From Competibacteraceae bacterium UBA6584 (GTDB taxonomy: Bacteria; Pseudomonadota; Gammaproteobacteria; Competibacterales; Competibacteraceae), in assembly GCA_002433805.1 (NCBI GenBank), contig DJIW01000075.1, positions 1 through 48,084 on the forward strand: 48,084 nucleotides of DNA, given 5' to 3'. Every line of letters starts with the position of its first letter. Position 1 is the first letter of the stretch. Below the pieces are notes generated by a model that was not told the DNA's origin, ran no database searches, and was given only the letters and a program-made list of their open reading frames with translations. This document shows, one piece after another, positions 17,085 through 25,902 of this stretch. Both the position numbers and the translations under genes were made by a program.

Positions 17085-19449
17085 GATTTTTTTCCTCGAC
17101 CGCAATCGCCAAGGCCACGATCGGCAGCACGAACAATACCCAATGACTGCCGGCGGCGGATAACAGCGACATCGGCTGGCCCATCACCGGCAAAAATCCC
17201 AGATTGGTGCCCCACGACACTAGAAAATGCGCCGCGAGCAAGGCCGCGCCGCCGGACAAACTAAAATAGAAAAACCGGCCCGACAGCGTCGGCCAAAGGC
17301 CGTCGGCGTCCGGTCTGCGCAGGGCGCGGTCGGCAATGATCGCCAGCAACGCGACGAACGCCGCCTGAATCGCGGCCAGCACCAAGCCCGCCAACCCCCC
17401 GTAGCGATTCAGCAAGAAAGTCGGGGCGAAATCGCTTTCCACCACGGGCACCGCCATCACCTGGCCGTTGACCGGCTCGCGCCACACCGTGCCGCCCCAA
17501 CCGCCGGCCCGAATCGCTTCTAGCGCGCGCCGCAACTGATAGCCGGCGTGCGGATAGTCCCGCGGCGCGGCCCAGGCGCGGAGCCGATCCGCCTGAAACG
17601 GCAGCGGAATCGCCTCCGGTTGCTGGTAAAGTCCTCTCAGGCCGAATCCCAGCCCCACCACCAGCCCGATGAGGGCCAGGCGCCCCAGCCAGCGCCACGG
17701 CGCCAGCGGATGGGCGCGAACGTAGGCCCACGCCAGCGCCAACCCCCAAAACAGCAGCAACAGCAGGGGGGAAAAATCGTGCAGGAACCACAAGGCGAAA
17801 CCGCAAACCGCCGCCAGCAACAGCAGCGGGCCAAGATAGCGCAGCCAAGGCGCTTGCTTATCATAGCTCCAGCCGTGAAGCCGCGCCCGACCCCGCAGCG
17901 TGAGCGCGTGAGCCGCCGCCGCGACCAAGACCAGCTTGGTCAGTTCAAAGGGTTGGAAACCCGCCCAACCGCCTTCGTCGCCCGCTAGCGCTTGCGCCGC
18001 CAACAGCGCCAGCGCGCCGGCGCCCAACGCCCGCAAACTCCACCAAACCCAGCGCTCGTCCGGCCAAGGGATCGGCTGCAAGCCCCGCCAAGCCTCCCGC
18101 GCGGCCCAGGCGAGCCAGCCGAACGCACCGGCCAAGGCCGCTCCGCCGCCTCCGTAACGCTGCCAGCCCGCTTCGACGCTACCCGATCCCAATTGCAGCA
18201 ACACCATCAACCCGCCGCCCAGCAGCAGCGTGAGAACCGCCATCAGCCCTTTGCTCCAAAGCGAGCGCACGGCGGCCGACCACACCAACAGCGACAGCCA
18301 CGCGAGCAGGTACGGCCAAAGCACCGGAACGGCCAGGATATTGCGCTGCATTTCAAGACACGCTCCGGCCAGCGCGAACGCCAGCGCGCTCCACCCCCAA
18401 CGGATTGCCGGCCGAGAGCGCCGGCCCCGCCCCAAGACGGCCCAGACCGCGCTGAACGCCGCGACCGCCAGCAGCAAGATCCCCAGCCGCACGGCAACCG
18501 GAGACGAATCGGACGGCCGCCACCACGCCGGCCTGGCCCACGTTATCTTGACCTTCGAAGCGGCTTCAGGCGCGGATCCTTCTAACCAACGCCGCGCGCG
18601 CGCCGCAACCGCCAGCTCCAATTGCGGCGCGGTTTGAAGCACTTGATACCGGACGCGGCCGATGATCAGCCGATCGCCGGTCGCCAGCGGAACGGACCGC
18701 TCCCAGATCGCTTGCGCCTCCGCCGTGCCGACCGCCGTGATGATCGGTACGCCGTCGCCCCGGCCGGCCGCGCCCGGAGCGAGCGCGAACCCCTCGGCGG
18801 TCGGTTCAATTGAGGCGGTATCCACCGGAACATCGGTCAAACCCAACCGGTCCGCGCAGTATACGCCGCCGCCGAGGCGCAGCGGACGGCGCGCCGCCAG
18901 CGATGCGCTCCACCCTCCAAATCGAGCGCGCCATCGGGCGCGCCAATCCGCCCGACATTCCGGCAACCACCGGCCCTGCTTGCGCAGGATCGCCCCGTCG
19001 TATTCCCAACGCAGCCCGCTGTTTTCCAGGATCAACCGCCTGGGCTGCGCCGCCAGAACCCTGAATTTTTGTTCCCCGACCGCAAATCCGGCCCCAGCAA
19101 CCAGCGGCCACAGCCGCACCGAGCGCGGTTCCCGTTCGGATTGCGGTTGCCAAAGCACCTGCTTGGCGGGGGAGAGATTGCGCAACCGCCAAGCGCCGGT
19201 CGCATCCCGACTCAGCAGCACATGGTCGCGGTCGGCTTGCGGGGACCAGAGCGCTTCGCGGCCTAAGGCCAGCGACTGGCCGACTTCCAATTCCACGGTC
19301 AGCCGGCGCGGCTCCAACCAAGGCGGCGCGCGGTAAGCCGTCCATAACATGCCCAGCAACGGCAATAACCAGATCGCCAACCACCAAGTGTCTCCCGTAA
19401 CAGCCAAGCGCTCGCGAAGCGGCGGGCCAGGGATCGACGACCGCGTCAT
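17068..19449 (-). CDS. FtsW/RodA/SpoVE (SEDS)-like membrane protein with long N-terminal FHA-like extension
   Basis: This is a 793-residue protein; typical FtsW or RodA has about 370-415. Residues 22-40 form one membrane helix. Residues 45-290 are soluble and beta-rich with FHA-like elements (LALGRE, DHVLLSRD, RLRNLS, then PLATGDRLIIGRVRYQV). Residues 320-790 hold many membrane helices with SEDS landmarks: FQPFELTK (498-505), VPVVESDF (667-674) at the place of the catalytic PEAHTDF loop, with Asp673 kept, and TNLGFLPVMGQPMSLLSAAGS (748-768). SEDS proteins polymerise lipid II glycans with a class B PBP, but no PBP gene is adjacent. The start has GAGGAG upstream. It lies in an operon with the FHA gene. 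Confidence 0.85.
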   Translation of the reverse strand: MTRSSIPGPPLRERLAVTGDTWWLAIWLLPLLGMLWTAYRAPPWLEPRRLTVELEVGQSLALGREALWSPQADRDHVLLSRDATGAWRLRNLSPAKQVLWQPQSEREPRSVRLWPLVAGAGFAVGEQKFRVLAAQPRRLILENSGLRWEYDGAILRKQGRWLPECRADWRARWRARFGGWSASLAARRPLRLGGGVYCADRLGLTDVPVDTASIEPTAEGFALAPGAAGRGDGVPIITAVGTAEAQAIWERSVPLATGDRLIIGRVRYQVLQTAPQLELAVAARARRWLEGSAPEAASKVKITWARPAWWRPSDSSPVAVRLGILLLAVAAFSAVWAVLGRGRRSRPAIRWGWSALAFALAGACLEMQRNILAVPVLWPYLLAWLSLLVWSAAVRSLWSKGLMAVLTLLLGGGLMVLLQLGSGSVEAGWQRYGGGGAALAGAFGWLAWAAREAWRGLQPIPWPDERWVWWSLRALGAGALALLAAQALAGDEGGWAGFQPFELTKLVLVAAAAHALTLRGRARLHGWSYDKQAPWLRYLGPLLLLAAVCGFALWFLHDFSPLLLLLFWGLALAWAYVRAHPLAPWRWLGRLALIGLVVGLGFGLRGLYQQPEAIPLPFQADRLRAWAAPRDYPHAGYQLRRALEAIRAGGWGGTVWREPVNGQVMAVPVVESDFAPTFLLNRYGGLAGLVLAAIQAAFVALLAIIADRALRRPDADGLWPTLSGRFFYFSLSGGAALLAAHFLVSWGTNLGFLPVMGQPMSLLSAAGSHWVLFVLPIVALAIAVEEKNHDHPF

Positions 19450-19462
19450 GTCCGGCGGCTCC

Positions 19463-20596
19463 TCAACGGCGTTTCCAAGGCGTAAGAACCGATGCGGCCG
19501 TCAGACCATCAGCCGAACCCTCAAGCTTTAGCGCCGCCACATCCAGCACTTCGCCTACAGAGAACCGAGCGTTCCCGAATTCCTCAAAACCAGGGAAATG
19601 GCCCGCCTCGCGTTCGGTCGCTGGCAAACGCGCCGCGCTAGCGCCCGGGTCAGACGGCTCCCGCCACAGCAATCGCCCGTCCTCGCGGCGGATTTGCGTC
19701 AGTTCCTGACGCCAGAGTTCGGGAAGCCGGCTGGCCGACAGCGGCGCGCAGAGTATCGTCAATCCGGCGGAACCGTCTCGCCATTCCAGGCTCAGCCGAT
19801 GGGCCACCGCGTCCGACTCCGCGCAAAATCGAGCTTCGCGGCACTGAGGCTCGCTGGCCAATACCGTCGCGCCTTGCACGTCCGGCGCGCCTCCGATCAA
19901 GAGCAGTTCCAGGCGTTCGCCAGCGCGGGCCGGGCGCGGCGGCGTCAGCCGGAATCGCACCGGCGGGCGATTTTCCAGCGCGGGCCAGCGCGCCACCCAT
20001 TGCCAGGGCTGCCAATTACCCGAAAGCTCGCTCAGAAATGGAGGGTTTGGCGATGGAAGGGCGGCCGTCAGCGTCAACGGCGCTCCCGACCAGTCGGCTG
20101 TCCAAGCGCCCGGCAACCCGGCGTCCGAACGCCAGCGGATCGCGGCCAGCAATTGACGGGCGTTGAACGCCTCGATTTGCTGGCGCACGTAACGGCCCGC
20201 CGCGCTGAAGTGCAAGGCCTGATGCAGGCGGCGGCGCTCGCTGTCCCAAACGCCGGCCAACCAATCCGGCCCATCCGAGCGCGGCGCCAATAAGTCTGGA
20301 TAGGCGCGGGCGTAAGCCCGGCGCAGCAGCAAATCAGCCGGCGCCACGGCGATCCGTCCGTCGGCTTCCAGCCGCAACAACCCGCCGTCGATCGCCCGCG
20401 CGAATAGCTTGGCGTCCTCGCGCCGGGGGGCGTGATCGGGCGCGTCCGCCGGTTTCGCCACGGCCGACGGCCTCGCATAGATCGCCGCCAACTGCCGCTG
20501 CAGCAACCCGACGCCCGCCATCGCGGCGAGCGCGACCAGCAGCGGCCCGATCGGCCGCCGCCCGCCCGCGCGGTTCAGCTTCGGTATGGGTTCCAT
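19463..20596 (-). CDS. membrane-anchored protein of unknown function, upstream of the SEDS-like gene
   Basis: This 377-residue protein has one hydrophobic segment at about residues 16-34 (GPLLVALAAMAGVGLL) that should anchor a large C-terminal part in the periplasm. The rest is Trp- and Arg-rich with predicted strands and two cysteines near CREARFC. I do not recognise it. No SxxK or KTG motif is seen, so it is not a standard penicillin-binding protein, although its position just before a SEDS gene (13 bases) is where a partner would be expected. The ATG at 20596 is preferred to a TTG 18 bases upstream; neither has a strong ribosome-binding site. Confidence 0.65.
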   Translation of the reverse strand: MEPIPKLNRAGGRRPIGPLLVALAAMAGVGLLQRQLAAIYARPSAVAKPADAPDHAPRREDAKLFARAIDGGLLRLEADGRIAVAPADLLLRRAYARAYPDLLAPRSDGPDWLAGVWDSERRRLHQALHFSAAGRYVRQQIEAFNARQLLAAIRWRSDAGLPGAWTADWSGAPLTLTAALPSPNPPFLSELSGNWQPWQWVARWPALENRPPVRFRLTPPRPARAGERLELLLIGGAPDVQGATVLASEPQCREARFCAESDAVAHRLSLEWRDGSAGLTILCAPLSASRLPELWRQELTQIRREDGRLLWREPSDPGASAARLPATEREAGHFPGFEEFGNARFSVGEVLDVAALKLEGSADGLTAASVLTPWKRR

Positions 20597-20626
20597 GGGT
20601 AAATAATGACACAATAGCGGAATCGC

Positions 20627-20654
20627 TTGACCTCGCGGTCGCGATTAGTTTAAT
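20627..20654 (+). promoter_or_regulatory. candidate promoter of the Ser/Thr kinase gene
   Basis: TTGACC (20627-20632), a 16-base spacer and TTTAAT (20649-20654) lie 44 bases upstream of the kinase ATG, in the short gap between divergent genes. This is a good sigma-70 match by eye. Confidence 0.4.
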
Positions 20655-20698
20655 CAATCAACCGCCTATCCCGAGGACGGCAGCCCGGAGACCCCATC

Positions 20699-23434
20699 AT
20701 GCAAAGCGGCGAGCGGATCGTGCTTGAAGGCCGTGAATACCGGCTCGGTTCCGTCCTGTCCACCGGCGCTGGCAGCTACGGCCAAGTTTGGGCCGCCGTC
20801 GATTCCGCCGGGCGCGCGGTCGCCTTAAAGTTTATCAACACCGAGGCGATGTCGCAGGCGGACAGCAGCCTTCACGGGCACTGGCGCGCGCATCTGGAGC
20901 GGGAAATCGAGTTCCTGGCCAGTTTGACGCCCGCGCAATCCCAACACATCGTCGCCCTGCTCGATCACGGCCAACTGGACGGCCAGCCGGTGCTGGTGCT
21001 GGAACGGATGCAAAGCAACCTCGGTCAATGGTTGGCGCAACGACGCCGCGACGGCGAACCGCCGCCCGCTCTCGTCCAGATCCTGGATTGGGCCGAACAA
21101 ATTCTGGCCGGTTTGGATGCGATCCATCAAGCCGGTTTCGTCTATCGGGATCTTAAATTCAGCAATATTCTAGTCGGCGGGCAGGGGGCGCTGCTGAAGC
21201 TTGCGGATTTCGGCTCGCTCAAGCGCGAAGACGGCGACAGCACCCGCTCCTTCATCGGCACTCCCGCCGCCATGGCGCCCGAACAGTTGCTGCCAGTCCG
21301 CCGCAGCGCGCGCGGCTGCGAATACGCCGTCGATTTTCGCGCCGATTATTACGCCTTGGGGCTGTTGCTGTTCACTTTGTTGACCGAAAGGCCCACCACC
21401 GCCGCCCAACGCCGGCTGGGTCAGTTGCTCGCCCTCCACGGTCAGGAAGGCGTGGGCCGACAGTACGATCTGTCGGGCGGGATGAACCAAGACGAACGGG
21501 AACAGGTGCGCCGCGCCATCGAATTTTGGACCGTGCCGGCGCGGCCCGAGCAGGCCCAACACGGCGTCGCCCCGCTGCTGATCGACCTGCTCGACCGACT
21601 GCTGGCGCGCGATCCCGCCGAACGTCCCGCATCCGGCGCGGCTATCCGCGCGCTTCTCCAACAAGCGCGGACCGATCAGCCCAGCCTGCCGCCCCTGATC
21701 GTTCCGGAGGAATGGAGCACGCCGCCTGATACCCCGCCGAACCGCCATCCCCGTCGTCTGAACGCTTCGGCTCACCGGTCTGGAGCGCGCCGGCTTGTCG
21801 GCCTGCTCGGTCTTTCGGCGTTGGCCGCCCTGGCGTGGGCCGTCGCCATCCGACCGATGATGATGCCGGAGCGATCCGACCCGGTGAAAACCGCGCCAGT
21901 CGCCTCTGCGGCGGCGACGCCCCCAACCGACCTAAAGCCCCTGATCATCGAACAACCGGTCGCGACCGCGCCGCCACCCAGCGAAACGGCGGCGGTCGCG
22001 CCCGCTCGGCCCGAACCGCCGATGACGCCCGAACTTTCGGAAGCCGAAGCCGACGCCGAAAATATCGCGACCGCGCCGCCGGCGGAACCTCCGGCCGAAC
22101 CGGCCGCGACGTCCGCTGCCGAACGCCCCTCGGAGGCCCTGGTTGAAACCCGTTCGGAGACCGACTCCGCGCTGACCTCCGTCGAGACCGAAACCGCGTC
22201 CGACGCGGAAATTGCGGCCGATGAGGCCCCAGTTCCAGAACAAAACGCGCCAGTCGCCGAATCCGGGCTTGAAATCAACCCGGCGAGCGCGGCTCCAGCC
22301 CCAAGCGACGGCCTGCCGATCATCGCTCCCAAGGCGCTCCGACCGACGCCCGGCCGCGCGTCGAGACTCAGCGTTCAATCAAAATCGGGCGCCGCGCCCA
22401 CCCGAATCGAGCCGAACAGGATAGAAAAGGCCGCTCCATCCAAAGTTTTCTCCAGGAAAGCCCTCGCGGGGGACGCGGACCAGGCCGCCCCGGTCAAAGC
22501 CAGGTCCGACAAGCCGGACGTCAGCGAACCGAGCTTAAGAGCGCCAGCGCCGGGCAGTGTCGCCGCGAATGTCGCCAAGGCCGCCTCCGTCAAAGCCGCA
22601 ACGGCGAGCGAACCGGCGATACGAGCGCCAGCGCCCGCTCGGCTTGAGGCCGCCAGAACATCCCCCACTCCCCTGCCGACCAAGACTGTCGCGACGACCA
22701 AACCGACCCCGAAACCCTCGGCGGATCATCCGCAAGCCTCGATGGATCATCCACCGACAATCGCGCGCCGGCCGGTACGTGTCGTCAAAGCATCCGCGCC
22801 GACGCCGCCCGCCAGGCCGGTTTCACCGACCGTGCGCGAACGGCCCGCGCCGGTCATGACCCCCCCAGCGCTTCGCCAGCGCCCGAGCGCGGGGCTAGCG
22901 GCGCGCGCGCCTTCAGCCCACCTCATCGCGCCCGAGCGTCGACCCTCCCCGATGCCACCCATCGAGTTGGTCAGCAGTGCGGCCAAGGGGGCAGCGCCCG
23001 CCCAACCGCCGCTCGAATTGTTCAGTCGCGCCCGACCTGATCCGGATCGCGCGCGCACCCGACCCGCGCCCGCCATCGAATTGATCAGCCGTCCCGGCCC
23101 CGCGACAGCTGCTCCCGCCGCCCGGTCCGTTCCGCCGGTTTCATCGGCCGGCGGCTTAAGCGCTCCGACTTCGAGCACGGTCTTATCGAGGCGGTCGGTG
23201 CGCACCGAAAGCAGAAACGCGCCCGATCTGCGCCGTCAAGCCGAAAATTTTGGTCAGTGGGTCAGCCGCACCGGCGCTTCGGTCGGAACGGAGATCCAGC
23301 GTGGCCTGGACAGCGCGAATCAGGCCCTGAGCGGCCTGGCCGGCACTTGCGCTAGGGCCGACGGTTGCGGTTCCCGGCCGGTTCTCCGTCGCGACCGCTG
23401 GTCGGCTTCCAGCCGCAGTGCGGCTCCCCGCTGA
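20699..23434 (+). CDS. transmembrane Ser/Thr protein kinase (Hanks type) with long disordered C-terminal tail
   Basis: The protein has 911 residues. The kinase domain spans about 14-320, with glycine loop STGAGSYGQV (21-30), Lys44 (VALKF), catalytic YRDLKFSN (149-156; Asp151, Asn156), DFG (170-172) and APE (193-195). All key residues are present, so it should be active. A membrane helix lies at about 365-385. The tail (388-911) is Ala/Pro-rich, acidic in its first part and basic later, probably periplasmic and disordered, with no PASTA repeats. A short motif (P-P-x-E-L-x-S type) recurs at 753-759, 770-776 and 791-797. The start has GGAG upstream. It is divergent from the SEDS/FHA operon, whose products are its likely substrates or readers (inference). 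Confidence 0.93.
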   Translation: MQSGERIVLEGREYRLGSVLSTGAGSYGQVWAAVDSAGRAVALKFINTEAMSQADSSLHGHWRAHLEREIEFLASLTPAQSQHIVALLDHGQLDGQPVLVLERMQSNLGQWLAQRRRDGEPPPALVQILDWAEQILAGLDAIHQAGFVYRDLKFSNILVGGQGALLKLADFGSLKREDGDSTRSFIGTPAAMAPEQLLPVRRSARGCEYAVDFRADYYALGLLLFTLLTERPTTAAQRRLGQLLALHGQEGVGRQYDLSGGMNQDEREQVRRAIEFWTVPARPEQAQHGVAPLLIDLLDRLLARDPAERPASGAAIRALLQQARTDQPSLPPLIVPEEWSTPPDTPPNRHPRRLNASAHRSGARRLVGLLGLSALAALAWAVAIRPMMMPERSDPVKTAPVASAAATPPTDLKPLIIEQPVATAPPPSETAAVAPARPEPPMTPELSEAEADAENIATAPPAEPPAEPAATSAAERPSEALVETRSETDSALTSVETETASDAEIAADEAPVPEQNAPVAESGLEINPASAAPAPSDGLPIIAPKALRPTPGRASRLSVQSKSGAAPTRIEPNRIEKAAPSKVFSRKALAGDADQAAPVKARSDKPDVSEPSLRAPAPGSVAANVAKAASVKAATASEPAIRAPAPARLEAARTSPTPLPTKTVATTKPTPKPSADHPQASMDHPPTIARRPVRVVKASAPTPPARPVSPTVRERPAPVMTPPALRQRPSAGLAARAPSAHLIAPERRPSPMPPIELVSSAAKGAAPAQPPLELFSRARPDPDRARTRPAPAIELISRPGPATAAPAARSVPPVSSAGGLSAPTSSTVLSRRSVRTESRNAPDLRRQAENFGQWVSRTGASVGTEIQRGLDSANQALSGLAGTCARADGCGSRPVLRRDRWSASSRSAAPR

Positions 23435-23522
23435 CGGCCGTCGGCCAATTCGCGTTTCCAGGGCGTTCGAAACAGCCTGGGCGATCAGAACGCGGCAACC
23501 GCGCCGCGCACCGCGGGCGGCT

Positions 23523-24671
23523 TTAAGCCCGCTTTCGCTCCAGCAATTCAGCAATGGCTCCAGCGGCTTTTTGACTGGCGTCGCGCCGTAGTTCGGCATG
23601 CAATCGATCAAAAACCGCTTCCAGCTCCGTCCGCGCCGGCGCGTCATCCAGCCAGCGCAACACCGCCGGACCCAGGTTCGCCGCCGTCGCCGCTCCCTGA
23701 AAAAACTCCGGAATCACGCTCCGGCCGGCCAGTAAATTCGGCAGGGTGAAATGGGAAACCGTCACCAAGCGCCGGGCGATCCACGCCGTCACCGGCGCGA
23801 CGCGATAGGCCGCGACCATCGGCCGCCCGAGCAGCATCGCCTCCAAGGTCGCGGTGCCGGAGGCGAGCAGCACCACCTCGGCGGCGGTCATGACCTCGCG
23901 CGATCGTTCCCGCACCAAGGTCAACGGCAAATGCGGCGCGCGCTCGGCTTGTAACGCCGCCAGCGCGTCGTGCAAGCGCGCGGTCGCCGCCGGAACGAGA
24001 AACCGCAATTCGGGACGCCGGGCGTGCAGCCAGCCGGCGGTTTCTAAAAACAAAGGCGCGATCCGCTCGATTTCGCCCATCCGGCTGCCCGGCAACAACG
24101 CTACCAGCCGCACTCCAGCCGGCAGATCGAGGCCCAACGCCCGCCGCGCCGCCTCAGCATCGCTGCGCGGGGGGATCTCATCGGCCAGCGGATGGCCGAC
24201 ATGACAGACCGCAACGCCGTGCCGTTGGTAAAACTGCGCTTCGAAGGGCAGCAAGGTCAGCATCAAGTCGATGGAGCGGGCGATTTTCCGCACCCGCCAC
24301 GGCCGCCACGCCCACACCGACGGGCTGACGTAATGGACGGTGGGGATGCCTTTGACCCGCAGTTGGCGCTCTAGGCCCAGATTGAAATCCGGCGCGTCGA
24401 TGCCGATGAAAACGTGCGGCGGATCGGCGATCAACGTTCGATAAAGCTGGCGTCGCACGGCGATCAGTTCGGGCAGGTGGCGCAACACTTCCACCAAGCC
24501 CATCACCGCCAGCCGCTCCAGCGGAACGTGGGATTGGAGGCCCCGCGCGATCATGGCGGGGCCGCCGACGCCGCTGAACCGCGCCTGGGGATAGCGCGCC
24601 TTCAAGGCCGCGATCAAGCCGCCGCCCAACAGATCGCCCGACAGCTCGCCGGCGACGAGCGCGATATGCAT
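23523..24671 (-). CDS. lpxB: lipid-A-disaccharide synthase LpxB
   Basis: LpxB joins UDP-2,3-diacylglucosamine and lipid X into the lipid A disaccharide at the inner membrane. It has 382 residues, matching E. coli LpxB. Family signatures are clear: AGELSGDLLG at the start, GIDAPDFN, VHYVSPSVWAWR, LLPGSRMGEI and LASGTATLEAML. The open frame extends upstream into lpxA, but the ATG at 24671 puts the conserved N-terminal strand first. It is the last gene of the minus-strand cluster, 8 bases after lpxA. The rnhB and dnaE genes that often follow in gammaproteobacteria are absent; the kinase gene converges here instead. Confidence 0.97.
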   Translation of the reverse strand: MHIALVAGELSGDLLGGGLIAALKARYPQARFSGVGGPAMIARGLQSHVPLERLAVMGLVEVLRHLPELIAVRRQLYRTLIADPPHVFIGIDAPDFNLGLERQLRVKGIPTVHYVSPSVWAWRPWRVRKIARSIDLMLTLLPFEAQFYQRHGVAVCHVGHPLADEIPPRSDAEAARRALGLDLPAGVRLVALLPGSRMGEIERIAPLFLETAGWLHARRPELRFLVPAATARLHDALAALQAERAPHLPLTLVRERSREVMTAAEVVLLASGTATLEAMLLGRPMVAAYRVAPVTAWIARRLVTVSHFTLPNLLAGRSVIPEFFQGAATAANLGPAVLRWLDDAPARTELEAVFDRLHAELRRDASQKAAGAIAELLERKRA

Positions 24672-24679
24672 GAGGGCGC

Positions 24680-25453
24680 TTAGCGCACGATGCCGTTGCG
24701 GGACGGCGCCGCCAGGAAATCGGCCAGGATTTGCAGGCGCGGCCAGTCCGCCGTCATCGCCCGCACCTGCTCCACCGCCTCCTCCAACCTGAGATTGGCG
24801 CGGTAGATCACCTTGTAGGCCCGGCGGATCGCCTTGATTTCCTCGTCGGAAAAGGCGCGGCGGCGCAAGCCCTCGGCGTTGATGCCGTAAGGCTCGGCGC
24901 GATATCCGGCCACGGTCACATACGGCGGTACGTCCCGATGCACCCCGCAAGCGAAGCCGCAGAAGCTGTGCATGCCGAGACGAGTGAATTGGTAGACCAG
25001 GGCGAAGCCCCCCAGCCCGACATCGTCCTCGACCCGCACGTGGCCGGCCAGGGAAGCTCCGTTGGCGAAGATGGCGCGGTTGCCCACCCAACAGTCGTGG
25101 GCGATGTGGACGTAGGCCATGATCCAGTTGTCGTCGCCGAGCCGGGTGCAGGCCGCGTCCTGGACGGTGCCGCGGTTGATGGTGACAAATTCGCGGATGG
25201 TGTTGCGGTCGCCGATTTCCAGGCGGGTCGGCTCGCCGCCGTATTTTTTATCCTGCGGCATTTCCCCGAGCGAGGCGAATTGGAAAATCCGATTGTCGCG
25301 GCCGATGCGGGTCGGCCCTTGAATCACCACGTGCGGTCCGATCCAGGTGCCGGCGTCGATTTCCACCTCCGCGCCGATGATCGAAAACGGTCCCACCGTC
25401 ACATCCGAGGCCAAGCGGGCGGACGGATCCACCACGGCACGCGGGTCGATCAC
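24680..25453 (-). CDS. lpxA: UDP-N-acetylglucosamine O-acyltransferase LpxA
   Basis: This is the first enzyme of lipid A synthesis; it acylates UDP-GlcNAc at O-3. It is a left-handed beta-helix protein, as its hexapeptide repeats show (VGPFSIIG, IGPHVVIQ, IGRDNRIFQFASLGE). The catalytic His is in AYVHIAHDCWVGN. The C-terminal helical part (AEGLRRRAFSDEEIKAIRRAYKVIYR) matches the family. The start is taken as the GTG at 25453, which overlaps the fabZ stop (GTGA) and aligns with the E. coli N-terminus (MIDKSA against VIDPRA). A GTG at 25477 in the same frame is the alternative. Confidence 0.95.
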   Translation of the reverse strand: MIDPRAVVDPSARLASDVTVGPFSIIGAEVEIDAGTWIGPHVVIQGPTRIGRDNRIFQFASLGEMPQDKKYGGEPTRLEIGDRNTIREFVTINRGTVQDAACTRLGDDNWIMAYVHIAHDCWVGNRAIFANGASLAGHVRVEDDVGLGGFALVYQFTRLGMHSFCGFACGVHRDVPPYVTVAGYRAEPYGINAEGLRRRAFSDEEIKAIRRAYKVIYRANLRLEEAVEQVRAMTADWPRLQILADFLAAPSRNGIVR

Positions 25454-25890
25454 GGTTCGATCTCGCGCCGGGCGCACATCACATCGGCCGAGGCCACCAA
25501 TTGGCCGTCGACCTTGGCTTCGCAGACGAACTTGCCGATCCCGCGCTTGATCCGGTCCAGGCGGACTTCCAGAATGAGTTGGTCGCCCGGCTCGACCGGC
25601 CGCTTGAAGCGGGCGTTGTCCACCCCCACCAGATAGTACATGGAACGATGGTCGGGCAAGCCTTCCTCGCTTTTAAAGGCCAGAACCCCGGTCGCCTGGG
25701 CCAGCGCCTCCAGAATCAACACGCCGGGCATGATCGGCCGCTGGGGGAAATGCCCCAAGAAATACGGCTCGTTGAAGGTGACGTTCTTAAGGCCGGTCAG
25801 GGATTGTCCGGGCGTGACCGCCAAAACGCGATCGATCAACAAAAAGGGATAACGGTGGGGCAGATAATCCAGTATTTCCCTGATTTCCAT
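25450..25890 (-). CDS. fabZ: 3-hydroxyacyl-ACP dehydratase FabZ
   Basis: FabZ dehydrates (3R)-hydroxyacyl-ACP in fatty acid elongation and competes with LpxA for hydroxymyristoyl-ACP, so its place in the lipid A cluster makes sense. It has 146 residues. The active-site His lies in LPHRYPFLLIDRV and the Glu in GVLILEALAQATGV, with the hot-dog helix in HFPQRPIMPG. The start is the ATG at 25890 (MEIREI), which has GGAAA just upstream; a TTG nine bases earlier is less likely. It overlaps lpxA by 4 bases. Confidence 0.97.
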   Translation of the reverse strand: MEIREILDYLPHRYPFLLIDRVLAVTPGQSLTGLKNVTFNEPYFLGHFPQRPIMPGVLILEALAQATGVLAFKSEEGLPDHRSMYYLVGVDNARFKRPVEPGDQLILEVRLDRIKRGIGKFVCEAKVDGQLVASADVMCARREIEP

Positions 25891-25902
25891 AGTTTCCAAG
25901 GC

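Noticed and set aside
19463..20596. Possible class B penicillin-binding protein beside the SEDS-like gene
   Set aside because: The position and topology fit, but no SxxK or KTG motif and no transpeptidase-like block could be found.
21932..23205. Long low-complexity frames opposite the kinase tail
   Set aside because: They arise because Ala/Pro-rich coding DNA stays open on both strands; the kinase frame is continuous with an intact catalytic domain.
15339..23434. Part of a type VI secretion system (PpkA/Fha type)
   Set aside because: T6SS loci also join a Ser/Thr kinase and an FHA protein, but no tssB/C, hcp, vgrG, clpV or tssJ-M gene is present nearby, and a SEDS protein is not part of that system.
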